The notes: generated by a model not told the origin, from the sequence alone. A stretch of 29,425 bases of DNA from CAZTZL01 sp964617625 (GCA_964617625.1 CAZTZL010000037.1:1-29425); one strand, 5' to 3'; counted from the stretch's first letter, positions 7,545-16,028 are shown. Made by a program: numbers and translations.

Positions 7545-8375
7545 TTATCCTTGTATCATCGCAGCAGACAGATAACCAACCGTATACTGACCTGCCTGTT
7601 TTTCTCCTGTGATATCAGCGGAATTCGTATGGCACAGGACTTTGACCTGATTCGCTCCCAATTGTTTCGTCACATCCAGAACGATTGAAATGGGTACCTT
7701 CCCGCAAACTGTACAATCCGAAGGAGCCAGCACTTTTCGTATCTTCTCCATATCATAACCGGCAAGTGCATCGACGACTTTTTTATCGGATCGAACCACT
7801 TCATGATAATTCGCAATATGATGAAGATCCGAACTGGCGATAAAAAGTGTCTTTTTATCCCGGCCAATCTTTAACAGTCCGCGTAAGATATCTTCGCATG
7901 AATAGATATCACGCATACCCACCATAATCGGCACAAGTTTAAATTCACCCAGAATCACCTGTAAAAACGGCAATTGAATTTCGAGCGAATGTTCGTTATC
8001 ATAGGAAATGGTGTCGAGTTTGATTGTTTTTGAAAGCGTACCAAGGGATTCTTCATCCACAGGAACGCGCCCGAGCGGAGTTTCATAGAAAGAAGCGCTG
8101 CTGGTAACATACCCGTCTGAAAACAACCGATGAAGAGGAGAAATAATGATAACACGATCAAACGGATAACCGGATAACAATTTGTATCCATGTGCGGCTA
8201 CCTGCCCTGAAAATTCAAATCCGGCATGGGGACTGATCAATCCCCGAACATTCCCCCGGATGGATGGAAGCTTCACATTGGCAAAATAGTGATCGATCGT
8301 TTTCCGAAGCTGTATCGGATCGCCGGGATACCAGGCTGTCCCCGCCAGGACAGATGGCCTGACTCTTTCATGCAT
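7545..8375 (-). CDS. Memo family protein (AmmeMemoRadiSam system protein B type)
   Basis: A 276-residue member of the MEMO1 family, which has the LigB extradiol-dioxygenase fold. Family signatures are RPSVLAGTAWYPGDP at the start, SPHAGF, NEHSLEIQLPFLQ (127-139), SSDLHH and TGEKQAGQYTVGYLSAA near the end. The residues matching the metal site of human MEMO1 (His49, His81, Cys244) appear to be His50, His82 and Cys224. Bacterial Memo proteins are often found with an AMMECR1 protein and a radical SAM protein; neither is in this window. AGAGGA (8383-8388) overlaps the stop codon of the upstream GTPase gene and lies 7 bases before this ATG, so the two genes are translated from one message. The molecular function in bacteria is not established. 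Confidence 0.9.
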   Translation of the reverse strand: MHERVRPSVLAGTAWYPGDPIQLRKTIDHYFANVKLPSIRGNVRGLISPHAGFEFSGQVAAHGYKLLSGYPFDRVIIISPLHRLFSDGYVTSSASFYETPLGRVPVDEESLGTLSKTIKLDTISYDNEHSLEIQLPFLQVILGEFKLVPIMVGMRDIYSCEDILRGLLKIGRDKKTLFIASSDLHHIANYHEVVRSDKKVVDALAGYDMEKIRKVLAPSDCTVCGKVPISIVLDVTKQLGANQVKVLCHTNSADITGEKQAGQYTVGYLSAAMIQG

Positions 8376-8386
8376 TGTGCATTCCT

Positions 8387-9376
8387 CTACTTATGGTGAA
8401 TCTCGATAATATCCCTGTCTTCCAGAACATGATCTCTTTCAACCCTCTGACCGTCATACTTTTCAGACCCCCAAAGCCTTGCATAGTTCATCCTGTCCGC
8501 CAATTCGTTATGAATCACTTTAGCAGCATCAAAAACAGTGCTGCCGTAAGGCAAAACATAAGGCTTGTCCAAATCCTCTTTGCGTCCCGGAATTTTTGTG
8601 TAAACACGTATCACCTGCAGAGCCTGAAATGTCTTTTCTTTTAAAATATCCAGATTGGCTTGATTTTTTATTGAAATAAAGACAACCGGAAATTGACCTC
8701 CGAATTCCCTGAACAACAATTCTCCTTTTATATCCGCACCGGTTGTATCGGCTTTTGTTGCGACAATAATTGCCGATTTTGCTGCAATGGGACCCTGGGG
8801 GTGCTTCTCTCCGCATTTTGTCAGGACGAGATGCTGATTTTCCAAAATCCGATAAATCTGTTTAACCTGTTCATTCGGTTGTTCGCAGGAAAGATCGACA
8901 ACGCAAAGTACGAGGTCGGCCAGGCGGATTAAATTGAAAACCCAGTACTCTGTGAATTGAACAGAAACGGGCGGCATATCTACAAGCTGAACTAAAATAT
9001 CTTCATACACCATCATACCGCAAACAGGCTTGAAAGTCGAATAGGGATATTCAGCCACCTGAACATGTGCATTCGTCAATCCGGAAAGGATTGAAGATTT
9101 TCCTGTATTCGGCAAACCGACAAGCACTGCCTGCCCCGCGCCTTCTTTCGGAATATGATCGAGCGATGAGGATTTCCCCTTGATCTGTTTTTTCTCTTGC
9201 TGACTCTGTAATTTTGCTATTTTCCGTTTTAAGTCACCCTGTAAATGCTCTGTTCCTTTATGCTTCGGCATAATGGCCAGCATTTTCCGGAGAATGTTCA
9301 ATTTCTCCTCAATCGAGCTGGCTTCGCGATAACGTCTTTCCGCAGCGTAATAATCCGGGGGTAAATTCGCAGGCAT
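8387..9376 (-). CDS. DRG-like GTPase with C-terminal TGS domain
   Basis: A 329-residue GTPase of the Obg/DRG superfamily, closer to archaeal and eukaryotic DRG proteins than to bacterial Obg. An N-terminal helical segment (1-65) contains MPKHKGTEHLQGDLKRK. The G domain has G1 GLPNTGKSS (87-95), a G2 region around Tyr110-Thr114, G3 DMPP (133-136, replacing the usual DxPG) and G4 TKAD (207-210). A TGS domain closes the protein (about 255-329, ending EDRDIIEIHHK). Family members bind ribosomes or RNA in eukaryotes; the bacterial role is unknown. It is the first gene of a two-gene unit with Memo (11 bases between stop and ATG). The consensus promoter at 9449-9477 lies 72 bases upstream. No clear Shine-Dalgarno site precedes the ATG. 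Confidence 0.88.
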   Translation of the reverse strand: MPANLPPDYYAAERRYREASSIEEKLNILRKMLAIMPKHKGTEHLQGDLKRKIAKLQSQQEKKQIKGKSSSLDHIPKEGAGQAVLVGLPNTGKSSILSGLTNAHVQVAEYPYSTFKPVCGMMVYEDILVQLVDMPPVSVQFTEYWVFNLIRLADLVLCVVDLSCEQPNEQVKQIYRILENQHLVLTKCGEKHPQGPIAAKSAIIVATKADTTGADIKGELLFREFGGQFPVVFISIKNQANLDILKEKTFQALQVIRVYTKIPGRKEDLDKPYVLPYGSTVFDAAKVIHNELADRMNYARLWGSEKYDGQRVERDHVLEDRDIIEIHHK

Positions 9377-9448
9377 AACGATGCAGTTAAATTTTTAATA
9401 AATTAAAATTGTTCTAATCATACCTGTTTAAATCAACTGGAACATTTA

Positions 9449-9477
9449 ATTATACCTATTTACACAAAGAATGTCAA
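9449..9477 (-). promoter_or_regulatory. perfect-consensus sigma70 promoter for the GTPase-Memo pair
   Basis: On the - strand TTGACA (9472-9477), a spacer of exactly 17 bases and TATAAT (9449-9454) match the housekeeping consensus at all 12 positions. Transcription would start near 9442 and give a leader of about 65 bases before ATG 9376. It sits immediately after the terminator of the large upstream operon. Confidence 0.85.
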
Positions 9478-9502
9478 CAGCTTTTTAATACACGTTCCAC
9501 AT

Positions 9503-9530
9503 AAAAAAAGGAACCTGTAAAACAGGTTCC
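9503..9530 (-). terminator. rho-independent terminator of the nine-gene envelope operon
   Basis: Eight-base perfect stem GGAACCTG (9510-9517) and CAGGTTCC (9523-9530) with a 5-base loop. On the - strand seven T residues follow (9503-9509). It lies 36 bases beyond the stop of the 1077-residue gene and just upstream of the next promoter, marking a clean operon boundary. Confidence 0.9.
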
Positions 9531-9565
9531 CATAATAAAGCATCTATTTATGATATCAATCTATT

Positions 9566-12500
9566 TCATTCACTTTCATCAACTGCCCTGGCTGAGAACG
9601 TTTCAATTTCTCCATTTCTTCTGTTTGCTACATACAATTGAAGATCTGATCCATAATTTACAGTAATGATATCATATATATCGCCCCGCTCAATATTCCT
9701 TGGAGTAATCGTATCCCAATAGATACCATCCGTGTTGACCAGATGAATTCCGTTTCGGTCCGATACAAATATTTGTGGTTGATGATAAAAATGGGTTCCA
9801 TTTAAAAAGATGCCTTCACTGTCTTCCGCAATCGCAATCCGGGTGGGAAAAACAAAACGAACAGGTTTTCCGACTGTTGAAGAAGAATTTTTACCAAAAC
9901 CGCCAAAAGATCGTATAAATCTCCCATCGGATTCAAAAACAGCGACACGATGATTTGACCAATCTGCAATGTATATCCTCCCCTGCCTGTCAATTGCTAT
10001 ACCTTCCGGACTGCCTAGTGTATCTTCTTTGCTTTGTACTATCAATGGCAGTATTCCCTCTTTGGAAAGCATGGCATCATTTCTGTAAACAAGCAGATCA
10101 CTGCTTTTACTGTCAGCAACAAGAAACCGATTTATGACTTCGGAATAGTCAATATCACGTAAAGTTATTTTTGATTCAAAGTCTCTGAATAAAAATGTAT
10201 TGGACATTAGAGATAAACCATTGGGCAGTAATATTGTATTTCCATCCAGCCGCTTGGTGAAGGGAACGGACAATGCTTGGATTCTCTTCCCGAATCCCTC
10301 ACTTTTAAATGACAGGCGCTGAACAAGAGATACGATAATGTACTCAACGCCAGGTTGTGAAAATTGGTGTTCTTCAACAAATGGGTAGCATCCATTGCTT
10401 TCGACTCGAATCTCCAGTAACTGATTTAAAGGAATGGGCGCTTTTTGATAAAATCCATTCTGATTCTTCTCGACTGGTAATCGGTTCAAAGTAACAAGAG
10501 GGGCTTGATAACTACCTTTTGGCAAGATCACCTGAAGCCTTAATCCGGACGTTATCGCAGGAACTTTTTCTCTGATACCCGCCGTATTCTCACCAAAATC
10601 TCTTTGTCTGAAACGTGAAACAGGCAGGCGAAAAACAGATGGATAGAGCGTTCTTTTGGGAGGGCCATACTTCAGGTAGTATCGAACGGCCTGTTCAATA
10701 TATTGCCTTCGAATATAATCCAGATCGGCAAATTTCTCAAGAGAGATGGTTTCATTGTTGATGACAAGCAATTGCTCCGGGAATTTCACTCGCTCGATCT
10801 TAATACCCTGAAGCTGAGTTGAATCCCCCACCATTTGGCTGCTTTGAATACCCGCGAGTGCATTGTTGTACCAGAATTTACCGTCGGATTGTCCGCGTGT
10901 ATTTCTCATCACTGTTTCATAACAACGTTTTGCGGCCAGTTCGTTGCCTCTGATGCGAAAAATTTCTCCCAAATAATAAACTGAGCGCAGGCTATTTGCC
11001 TCATTTATCAATTTGATGAAAATAGGTCTGGCCTTTTCATACAGGGCGCTTCGTTGTCCGGGTTTGGGTTCGTGTTTAGCGGCTGCAAAATAGCTTCTTG
11101 CCTGGACGTACATACTTTCATTACGATATTCCCCTGTCGAATTTCGTAATGTATCTGCCGCAGCTAAATATAAATTACGTTTTTCTGACGAAGTTTCCTG
11201 AATTTCCGCCTTTAAAAACAAAGAGAGTCCCCTGTAAAAAGAGGTTTCATTGGGTTTTCTTGGTTCGGTGATCTTGTATAACTTTTCCAGATAGTTCAGA
11301 TAGGGAATACGCTCTTTCCCGATCACTCGCGTTGCTCTCTCCAGCATATGTCTGATGAGATAAAATGCATCATCGAGTCTCTGTGCGGTGTTGGGTCCGC
11401 TTAAAATCTCACCCCAGATCGATTCACCCAAACCCACTCGAACAAGCTGAAGCAGGAATTTTTTCTGTTCACGAATATAGGTATTTCGAGGTGAAAATTG
11501 CTCGAGTTGTTGCTTCAGAGCAACTAAAAATTTTTGGTCACCGGCATTTCTATCGAATCTGATAAGAAATATTCTGAATTGCGCATCTTCCCGTAAAATG
11601 TTTAACCTCGGATCAAAAACAGGACTTTCCGAATTTTGCAAAAAAAGCTCAAATTGAGTTTCCGCATCATCCATATTTGCCGCAAATTGGGCCCACCCCA
11701 ACCAGTATAATGCTTCCGGGTTATCTTTCGCAGCTTTCATATAAAAACTTGTATTCGTATCTGCAAGCCGCCGATACACGTTACCTGTTATATCCGAGTT
11801 ATGATCGCTAATTCCCTGTAAAAAATATTTTTCGGATTGCAGGTCACTGTTTCTTATGCTATCCAAAACACTGTTAAATTGATATTGATACAATTCATCA
11901 TTCGTCAGTAAATAAAGCGATAATAAATCATATGCCCGTGAATAGGACACCAACGGCTCAAACTTTATTTTCAGAAAATGGTCGATGTTCTGTAAAACAG
12001 AACGATAATTAACCTGTTGACACAAATAGACTGCTGTCGCGGTTGAATTCTCTTTTTTCATCGAATCATTAATTTGTTCGAAAACCGCATTATCCATTCC
12101 TTGATAAAGCCCCCCCCATTCGCACAGTATATCCTGAATCTTGAAGGATGCACAAGTGCGGAAATAAGAAGAGCCCTGATCCTGATTCACAATCTGTCTG
12201 TAAATATTTCTTGCCAGATTCAGATTACGAATGGCCTCCTGTGCAAACTCAACTGCTTCCCCGGTATTGCCCGATATTGCCGAGAGATAACGATACCAGA
12301 GTGCGATTCGAAACTGTGTCTCTCCAACCATATATTTTGCATACAAACTCAGTGTATCACTTTCGGAAACGCTTAATCGGCTGAAATCATCGTACGCTTT
12401 TTCCAAATAAACGACCGGATTATCCGCTATTTCTGCGAGTCGGAAACAACTCCAGGCGCGTTTATAAATGACATCGTCTTTTTTTGAAGCATAAATTGAA

Positions 12501-12799
12501 TTCAAATCGGATTGATTGAGGGCTTTGTAAAAAACATCGACTGCACTGGTAAAAAAAGAAATGGATTTAGCTGGAGACAACTCATCAATCCCCAGTGTAT
12601 AATCACTTTCGCCAACATAATAATACGCAATACCTTTCTCCGCCGAATGGGCATCGCCCCACTGCATCATCGAATCAATCGCCGCTGCATACTGTCCCTG
12701 ATTAAAAAGATCAATTCCTTTCGATCGATAAAACTGCTGAGCGAATGCGCTGTAACAAATAATGATGAGCAACATGAAAGCGTTGTAAAATGAACGCAT
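9566..12799 (-). CDS. secreted TPR and NHL beta-propeller protein (1077 residues)
   Basis: Last gene of the nine-gene operon. A signal peptide (1-20, cleavage after AFA) indicates export. Residues about 24-680 are helical and TPR-like, opening with GIDLFNQGQYAAAIDSM and containing further TPR units such as RSVYYLGEIFRIRGNELAAK. A beta-rich part (about 690-880) follows. The C-terminal ~200 residues form a propeller with NHL-type repeats, best seen at SPEGIAIDRQGRIYIADWSN (near 930) and SDRNGIHLVNTDGI. Such a protein could be a periplasmic or outer-membrane scaffold joining the motor to the cell surface. No membrane anchor beyond the signal and no lipobox is seen. GAGGA at 12807-12811, 7 bases before ATG, supports the start. 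The gene lies 41 bases behind the TonB-like gene. No specific homolog is recognised. Confidence 0.82.
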   Translation of the reverse strand: MRSFYNAFMLLIIICYSAFAQQFYRSKGIDLFNQGQYAAAIDSMMQWGDAHSAEKGIAYYYVGESDYTLGIDELSPAKSISFFTSAVDVFYKALNQSDLNSIYASKKDDVIYKRAWSCFRLAEIADNPVVYLEKAYDDFSRLSVSESDTLSLYAKYMVGETQFRIALWYRYLSAISGNTGEAVEFAQEAIRNLNLARNIYRQIVNQDQGSSYFRTCASFKIQDILCEWGGLYQGMDNAVFEQINDSMKKENSTATAVYLCQQVNYRSVLQNIDHFLKIKFEPLVSYSRAYDLLSLYLLTNDELYQYQFNSVLDSIRNSDLQSEKYFLQGISDHNSDITGNVYRRLADTNTSFYMKAAKDNPEALYWLGWAQFAANMDDAETQFELFLQNSESPVFDPRLNILREDAQFRIFLIRFDRNAGDQKFLVALKQQLEQFSPRNTYIREQKKFLLQLVRVGLGESIWGEILSGPNTAQRLDDAFYLIRHMLERATRVIGKERIPYLNYLEKLYKITEPRKPNETSFYRGLSLFLKAEIQETSSEKRNLYLAAADTLRNSTGEYRNESMYVQARSYFAAAKHEPKPGQRSALYEKARPIFIKLINEANSLRSVYYLGEIFRIRGNELAAKRCYETVMRNTRGQSDGKFWYNNALAGIQSSQMVGDSTQLQGIKIERVKFPEQLLVINNETISLEKFADLDYIRRQYIEQAVRYYLKYGPPKRTLYPSVFRLPVSRFRQRDFGENTAGIREKVPAITSGLRLQVILPKGSYQAPLVTLNRLPVEKNQNGFYQKAPIPLNQLLEIRVESNGCYPFVEEHQFSQPGVEYIIVSLVQRLSFKSEGFGKRIQALSVPFTKRLDGNTILLPNGLSLMSNTFLFRDFESKITLRDIDYSEVINRFLVADSKSSDLLVYRNDAMLSKEGILPLIVQSKEDTLGSPEGIAIDRQGRIYIADWSNHRVAVFESDGRFIRSFGGFGKNSSSTVGKPVRFVFPTRIAIAEDSEGIFLNGTHFYHQPQIFVSDRNGIHLVNTDGIYWDTITPRNIERGDIYDIITVNYGSDLQLYVANRRNGEIETFSARAVDESE

Positions 12800-12840
12800 G
12801 GAATAATCCTCACTTTAATTCGTATAAAACTTCTTTAAAC

Positions 12841-13446
12841 CTATCCGCTAATTTGAAGTTCACTGTTTTCCAAACCATCGATCAAATGAATCTGCCCGGT
12901 GTAAATAGGAATATGCCTTGGAATGGAATCCTTCCGTTTCAGGCCGCTTAAATCGATAATTACTTTTCGGCCTTTGGAAGGAAGATTAAACCAAAATTTT
13001 ATGGTTCCCTGTTTATAGGGAGTGTATATCCACGTTTTTAGAGCTTTCTGAATCATGAGACCTGCTTCGGTGTGCCCTTCCATGAGAATGTCTTTTTGTA
13101 AAAAAAGAAGCCTCCCCTGCTCATCGATCGTACAGGTTAGCTTAACATCTGCATGCGGATCAATTAGCTGAAGCTGCAGAAAATCCAGACTGTGAACACC
13201 CGCTCTTGACAGATCGACAGAAAAAAACAAGGGTTGTATCTGCGGCCCTGTAATCTCAATTCCCTTGATGCCGGGCCTTGGAGGTATAATCAATTTTTCC
13301 TCCTGTCCGGAATAAGACACTTGAATGTTCGTTTCCGGGAGACGAATCCAGAAATAGGTTCTGATTACAAACATGATGAAAACAGCAGCAAATACCGCCT
13401 GGACAGATCTGATAAGAACCACTTTTTTAATTTTAAAAAATGTCAT
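12841..13446 (-). CDS. TonB-like inner-membrane protein without Pro-rich spacer
   Basis: This 201-residue protein has one N-terminal membrane helix (about 11-32) and a periplasmic remainder. Residues about 101-156 resemble the TonB C-terminal domain: a beta strand with TIDEQGRL, then EAGLMIQKALKTWIYTPYKQ and the closing strand IKFWFNLPSKG, matching the family pattern of AxxxWxYxP followed by FxFxxP. It follows ExbB and two ExbD genes with a 16-base gap, exactly where a TonB partner is expected. Unlike classical TonB it lacks a long Pro/Lys/Glu-rich spacer (only a PPRPG turn near 55-59), so its reach through the periplasm is short, and it has about 40 extra C-terminal residues. No TonB-dependent receptor is in the window. 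The TonB link is by pattern and position. Confidence 0.68.
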   Translation of the reverse strand: MTFFKIKKVVLIRSVQAVFAAVFIMFVIRTYFWIRLPETNIQVSYSGQEEKLIIPPRPGIKGIEITGPQIQPLFFSVDLSRAGVHSLDFLQLQLIDPHADVKLTCTIDEQGRLLFLQKDILMEGHTEAGLMIQKALKTWIYTPYKQGTIKFWFNLPSKGRKVIIDLSGLKRKDSIPRHIPIYTGQIHLIDGLENSELQISG

Positions 13447-13462
13447 ATTTATCTATCAAATA

Positions 13463-14068
13463 CTAAAAATCGATTCGGAGATTTTTTCTTCTGTTCCCTT
13501 TCGAATCTTTCTCTACCACATCGTATATACGTTTACAGTACCGTATATCATCAAACGTTCCGCCCACGCAGCCATACTTAATATTTCTGTATTTAGTGCT
13601 GGATAATTTTTCAATCACATCGATTACATGAAAATACGGCAGTTCATTCGGACATCGAATAAGAATAAAATAATTCGTAAAAGGATCCTGATTGGCTGCA
13701 CTGATCAAATGGTTGATCTTGCTATCCATTTGATTAAGTGAAATGATATTGTTTGACGTCAGATTGGATAAAATCCTGTCGCGCAAGCTGGCATCGTTGA
13801 GATATCCATAATTCTCTTCAATGGATTCCACCACTGTTGAAGCTTCCTCATCAAGCCAAAATATTCGATTCTCATCGACAAACTGAATAAGCAATTGTGC
13901 CCTGCCCAAAACATTCTTTGGTGTAGGTACATAAAGGCTTCTTTCCTGTAAATTCAATTTAATGACAAAACTCGTCACCAGGAAAAATACCAAAAGAATA
14001 AATATCATATCGATGAGTGAGACGAGTTCGATTTTTTCTTTATTGCGATCTGAAATCTTAATAAACAT
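13463..14068 (-). CDS. ExbD/TolR family protein, second copy
   Basis: A 201-residue ExbD/TolR-type stator protein: short cytoplasmic N-terminus, one membrane helix (about 15-37) with IELVSLIDMIFILLVFFLVT, and a large periplasmic domain. Asp20 sits where the proton-binding Asp of ExbD (Asp25 in Escherichia coli) lies. The periplasmic domain is about 160 residues, much longer than in E. coli ExbD (141 residues in total), and ends with a basic tail. The ATG overlaps the end of the upstream ExbD gene by 11 bases, suggesting translational coupling and fixed stoichiometry. The two ExbD proteins differ strongly outside the helix, so they probably form distinct positions in one complex. Confidence 0.85.
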   Translation of the reverse strand: MFIKISDRNKEKIELVSLIDMIFILLVFFLVTSFVIKLNLQERSLYVPTPKNVLGRAQLLIQFVDENRIFWLDEEASTVVESIEENYGYLNDASLRDRILSNLTSNNIISLNQMDSKINHLISAANQDPFTNYFILIRCPNELPYFHVIDVIEKLSSTKYRNIKYGCVGGTFDDIRYCKRIYDVVEKDSKGNRRKNLRIDF

Positions 14069-14675
14069 TCTGACTTTCTTTAGCAGTTAAAGTTCGTAAG
14101 ACAACACGGGGAATCGTATCCCCATAGGCACTGCATTGTTCCATAATAAAATTGACAATACGAAATTCTGTATTCCTGTCCGCTCTGATTTCAACAGAAT
14201 TGGCAAGATCCGGTTTGGGGAAATTGTCTTCTTTGTATTTTCGAATCGCCCACTGAATCAAACCGCAAGGCGCCGTTTTTGAAAATGCCAAATCACTCAT
14301 TTTAAGAAAATTATCCGGAAAAGGTGCAAATAATGAATCCCTTTGTGCATAAATTTTTGCCTCTTCCAGATTTAACGAATCTTTAATCGATGGAAAGAGA
14401 GCATAGATAATTTTTGGACTTTGAACATTCTCCGGATCCGATCGCTCGATTTGAAACAAGAGCGTCTGAAGAATTCCGCCTGTTTCTTCGGTTTCCGTAC
14501 TTCTTGTTTCCGGTAATGGAAATTCGACGCTCTGATCACCTCGCCGCTTCGTTTCCACCCTGGCCTGTGAAATGGATAAAGTAACCAAAGAAAAAATGAG
14601 CAGTAAGAATATAATATCGATCAGCCCGGGCAGGCTCAGTCCCTTTTTTTCGTTATTTCTCTTTTTAAAAGCCAT
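14058..14675 (-). CDS. ExbD/TolR family protein, first copy
   Basis: A 205-residue ExbD/TolR-type protein. The N-terminus is strongly basic, then the helix LSLPGLIDIIFLLLIFSLVT (13-32) carries Asp20, equivalent to the proton-carrying Asp of ExbD. A periplasmic domain of about 165 residues follows, with a poorly conserved insert (about 50-140) before the family-like end SVEIRADRNTEFRIVNFIME, which corresponds to the VxIxADxxxxY/FxxVxxVM pattern of ExbD. It begins 12 bases after the ExbB-like gene and overlaps the second ExbD gene. Expected partner: the ExbB-like channel next to it. Confidence 0.87.
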   Translation of the reverse strand: MAFKKRNNEKKGLSLPGLIDIIFLLLIFSLVTLSISQARVETKRRGDQSVEFPLPETRSTETEETGGILQTLLFQIERSDPENVQSPKIIYALFPSIKDSLNLEEAKIYAQRDSLFAPFPDNFLKMSDLAFSKTAPCGLIQWAIRKYKEDNFPKPDLANSVEIRADRNTEFRIVNFIMEQCSAYGDTIPRVVLRTLTAKESQNVY

Positions 14676-14687
14676 AAACTTTACAGG

Positions 14688-16028
14688 TTATAATTTCTCG
14701 GCAATATGAACATAGATCTCTTCCCATTTTGAATAGATCCAGCTCAGCTTATTCTGATAATAATAGTATAAAAGCATGAGAATAATACCCACAAACAAAC
14801 CCTCTATTGTGGTCCAGAGTGCTTCAAAAATACCACTGGCCAGCCGCCTTACAAGTGTTGTCTGCGTAATATCAGCTTGAAGCATGGTCAGCATGGCAAA
14901 CGCATGGGAGATACCCGTAGCTGTTCCAAAAAGGCCGACCAGAGGAGCAAGCGTACCAAGATTCCACAGCCAATCCATAAGACTTCGCCTTCTTAACCGT
15001 TCAAGCTCTGAGGAAGCTCTGTTTTCGATAGCCCGGTCCACTTCCTTCGAAACCTCGAGCCAGCGAAATCCGCCAAGTTCATGATTTTCCAGACCTGCAT
15101 GAATAATCCGGACTGATGGATATTGATTCCACTTCGGATCCGAGGTCTTTTTAAGCAATCTCTGAACAACAATTGATCCTTCTTCCTTCCAGAATTGAGC
15201 ATTTACGGTTTCAATATCACAGACCTTCAATTTATTCCCTTGCTGTATCTCCTTTCGAACATGTTCATTCGTTTTATCGACAATATCACGCCAATCCTGA
15301 ATAATTTGTTCGAATTCTTCTGAAATCCCCTTACAATAGGCTTCATCGTAATTCATCGGCAAATGAAATCGGGATTTCATCGGAAATATTTTTTTCAGCT
15401 TTAAATATCTTATGCAAAAGAAAAACCAAATGATACATCCTGCAATAAAAGAATTCCATATCAAATGGAAGGCGATTTTACCAGGTTGTGTCGAACCGTC
15501 AAAAATATTTCCCCGTTTAAAAAATGCCATTGGAATACGTCCATTAAACGGAATCCAGTTGAGCCACCGAAATATGGAACTTGATGAAGCCGCTCGTATA
15601 TTTTTCCCTGTAACGATCCAGGCAGTGTCAGAGACAGCAAAACGGTTCCCGTTTTGAAATCCTTCCACCAATATCCCATATTTCTTCCCTGCTCGTTTCC
15701 CGTGAAATGTAAAAAAATTGCCGTGAACCGTATCTTCAGACATTTCCTCCAGATATGTATTCTCTTCCCAGCATCTTGGCTTAAAATAAAATGGACGGTC
15801 GATAGAAACGGGGTCGTAGTCCTGCCCGTTTCCCTGAAAAACATCCCAAAAAATTGTATAATCCACAGTTTTTGGAATGCCTAGAAATTTCTGAGTTACT
15901 TCTTGCTGAATATCTGAAATATAGATTTTATAAGATGACGGACTGCCATAAAGTGTCGCAAATGATAAAATGACAACTACACAAAAAAGCAATCGTATCT
16001 TTTTATACATTTTTTGTCCCATGAACAT
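14688..16028 (-). CDS. MotA/TolQ/ExbB proton channel with an added signal peptide and extracytoplasmic domain
   Basis: The C-terminal part is a TolQ/ExbB proton-channel subunit: helix at about 354-378 with NLGTLAPLVGLFGTATGISH, then LASGIFEALWTTIEGLFVGI (396-415) running into the last helix. These are the family's two pore-lining helices, preceded by a large cytoplasmic domain (about 212-350) with a basic stretch ERLRRRS. Before the first channel helix (about 186-208) lies something E. coli ExbB (244 residues) lacks: a signal peptide (about 8-28) and a domain of about 150 residues that would face the periplasm and reads like an Fn3/Ig-type fold, with YGILVEGFQNGNRFAVSDTA. GGAGG at 16037-16041, 8 bases before the ATG, supports the start. 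A 152-base gap separates it from the upstream gene, the largest gap in the operon. Confidence 0.88.
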   Translation of the reverse strand: MFMGQKMYKKIRLLFCVVVILSFATLYGSPSSYKIYISDIQQEVTQKFLGIPKTVDYTIFWDVFQGNGQDYDPVSIDRPFYFKPRCWEENTYLEEMSEDTVHGNFFTFHGKRAGKKYGILVEGFQNGNRFAVSDTAWIVTGKNIRAASSSSIFRWLNWIPFNGRIPMAFFKRGNIFDGSTQPGKIAFHLIWNSFIAGCIIWFFFCIRYLKLKKIFPMKSRFHLPMNYDEAYCKGISEEFEQIIQDWRDIVDKTNEHVRKEIQQGNKLKVCDIETVNAQFWKEEGSIVVQRLLKKTSDPKWNQYPSVRIIHAGLENHELGGFRWLEVSKEVDRAIENRASSELERLRRRSLMDWLWNLGTLAPLVGLFGTATGISHAFAMLTMLQADITQTTLVRRLASGIFEALWTTIEGLFVGIILMLLYYYYQNKLSWIYSKWEEIYVHIAEKL

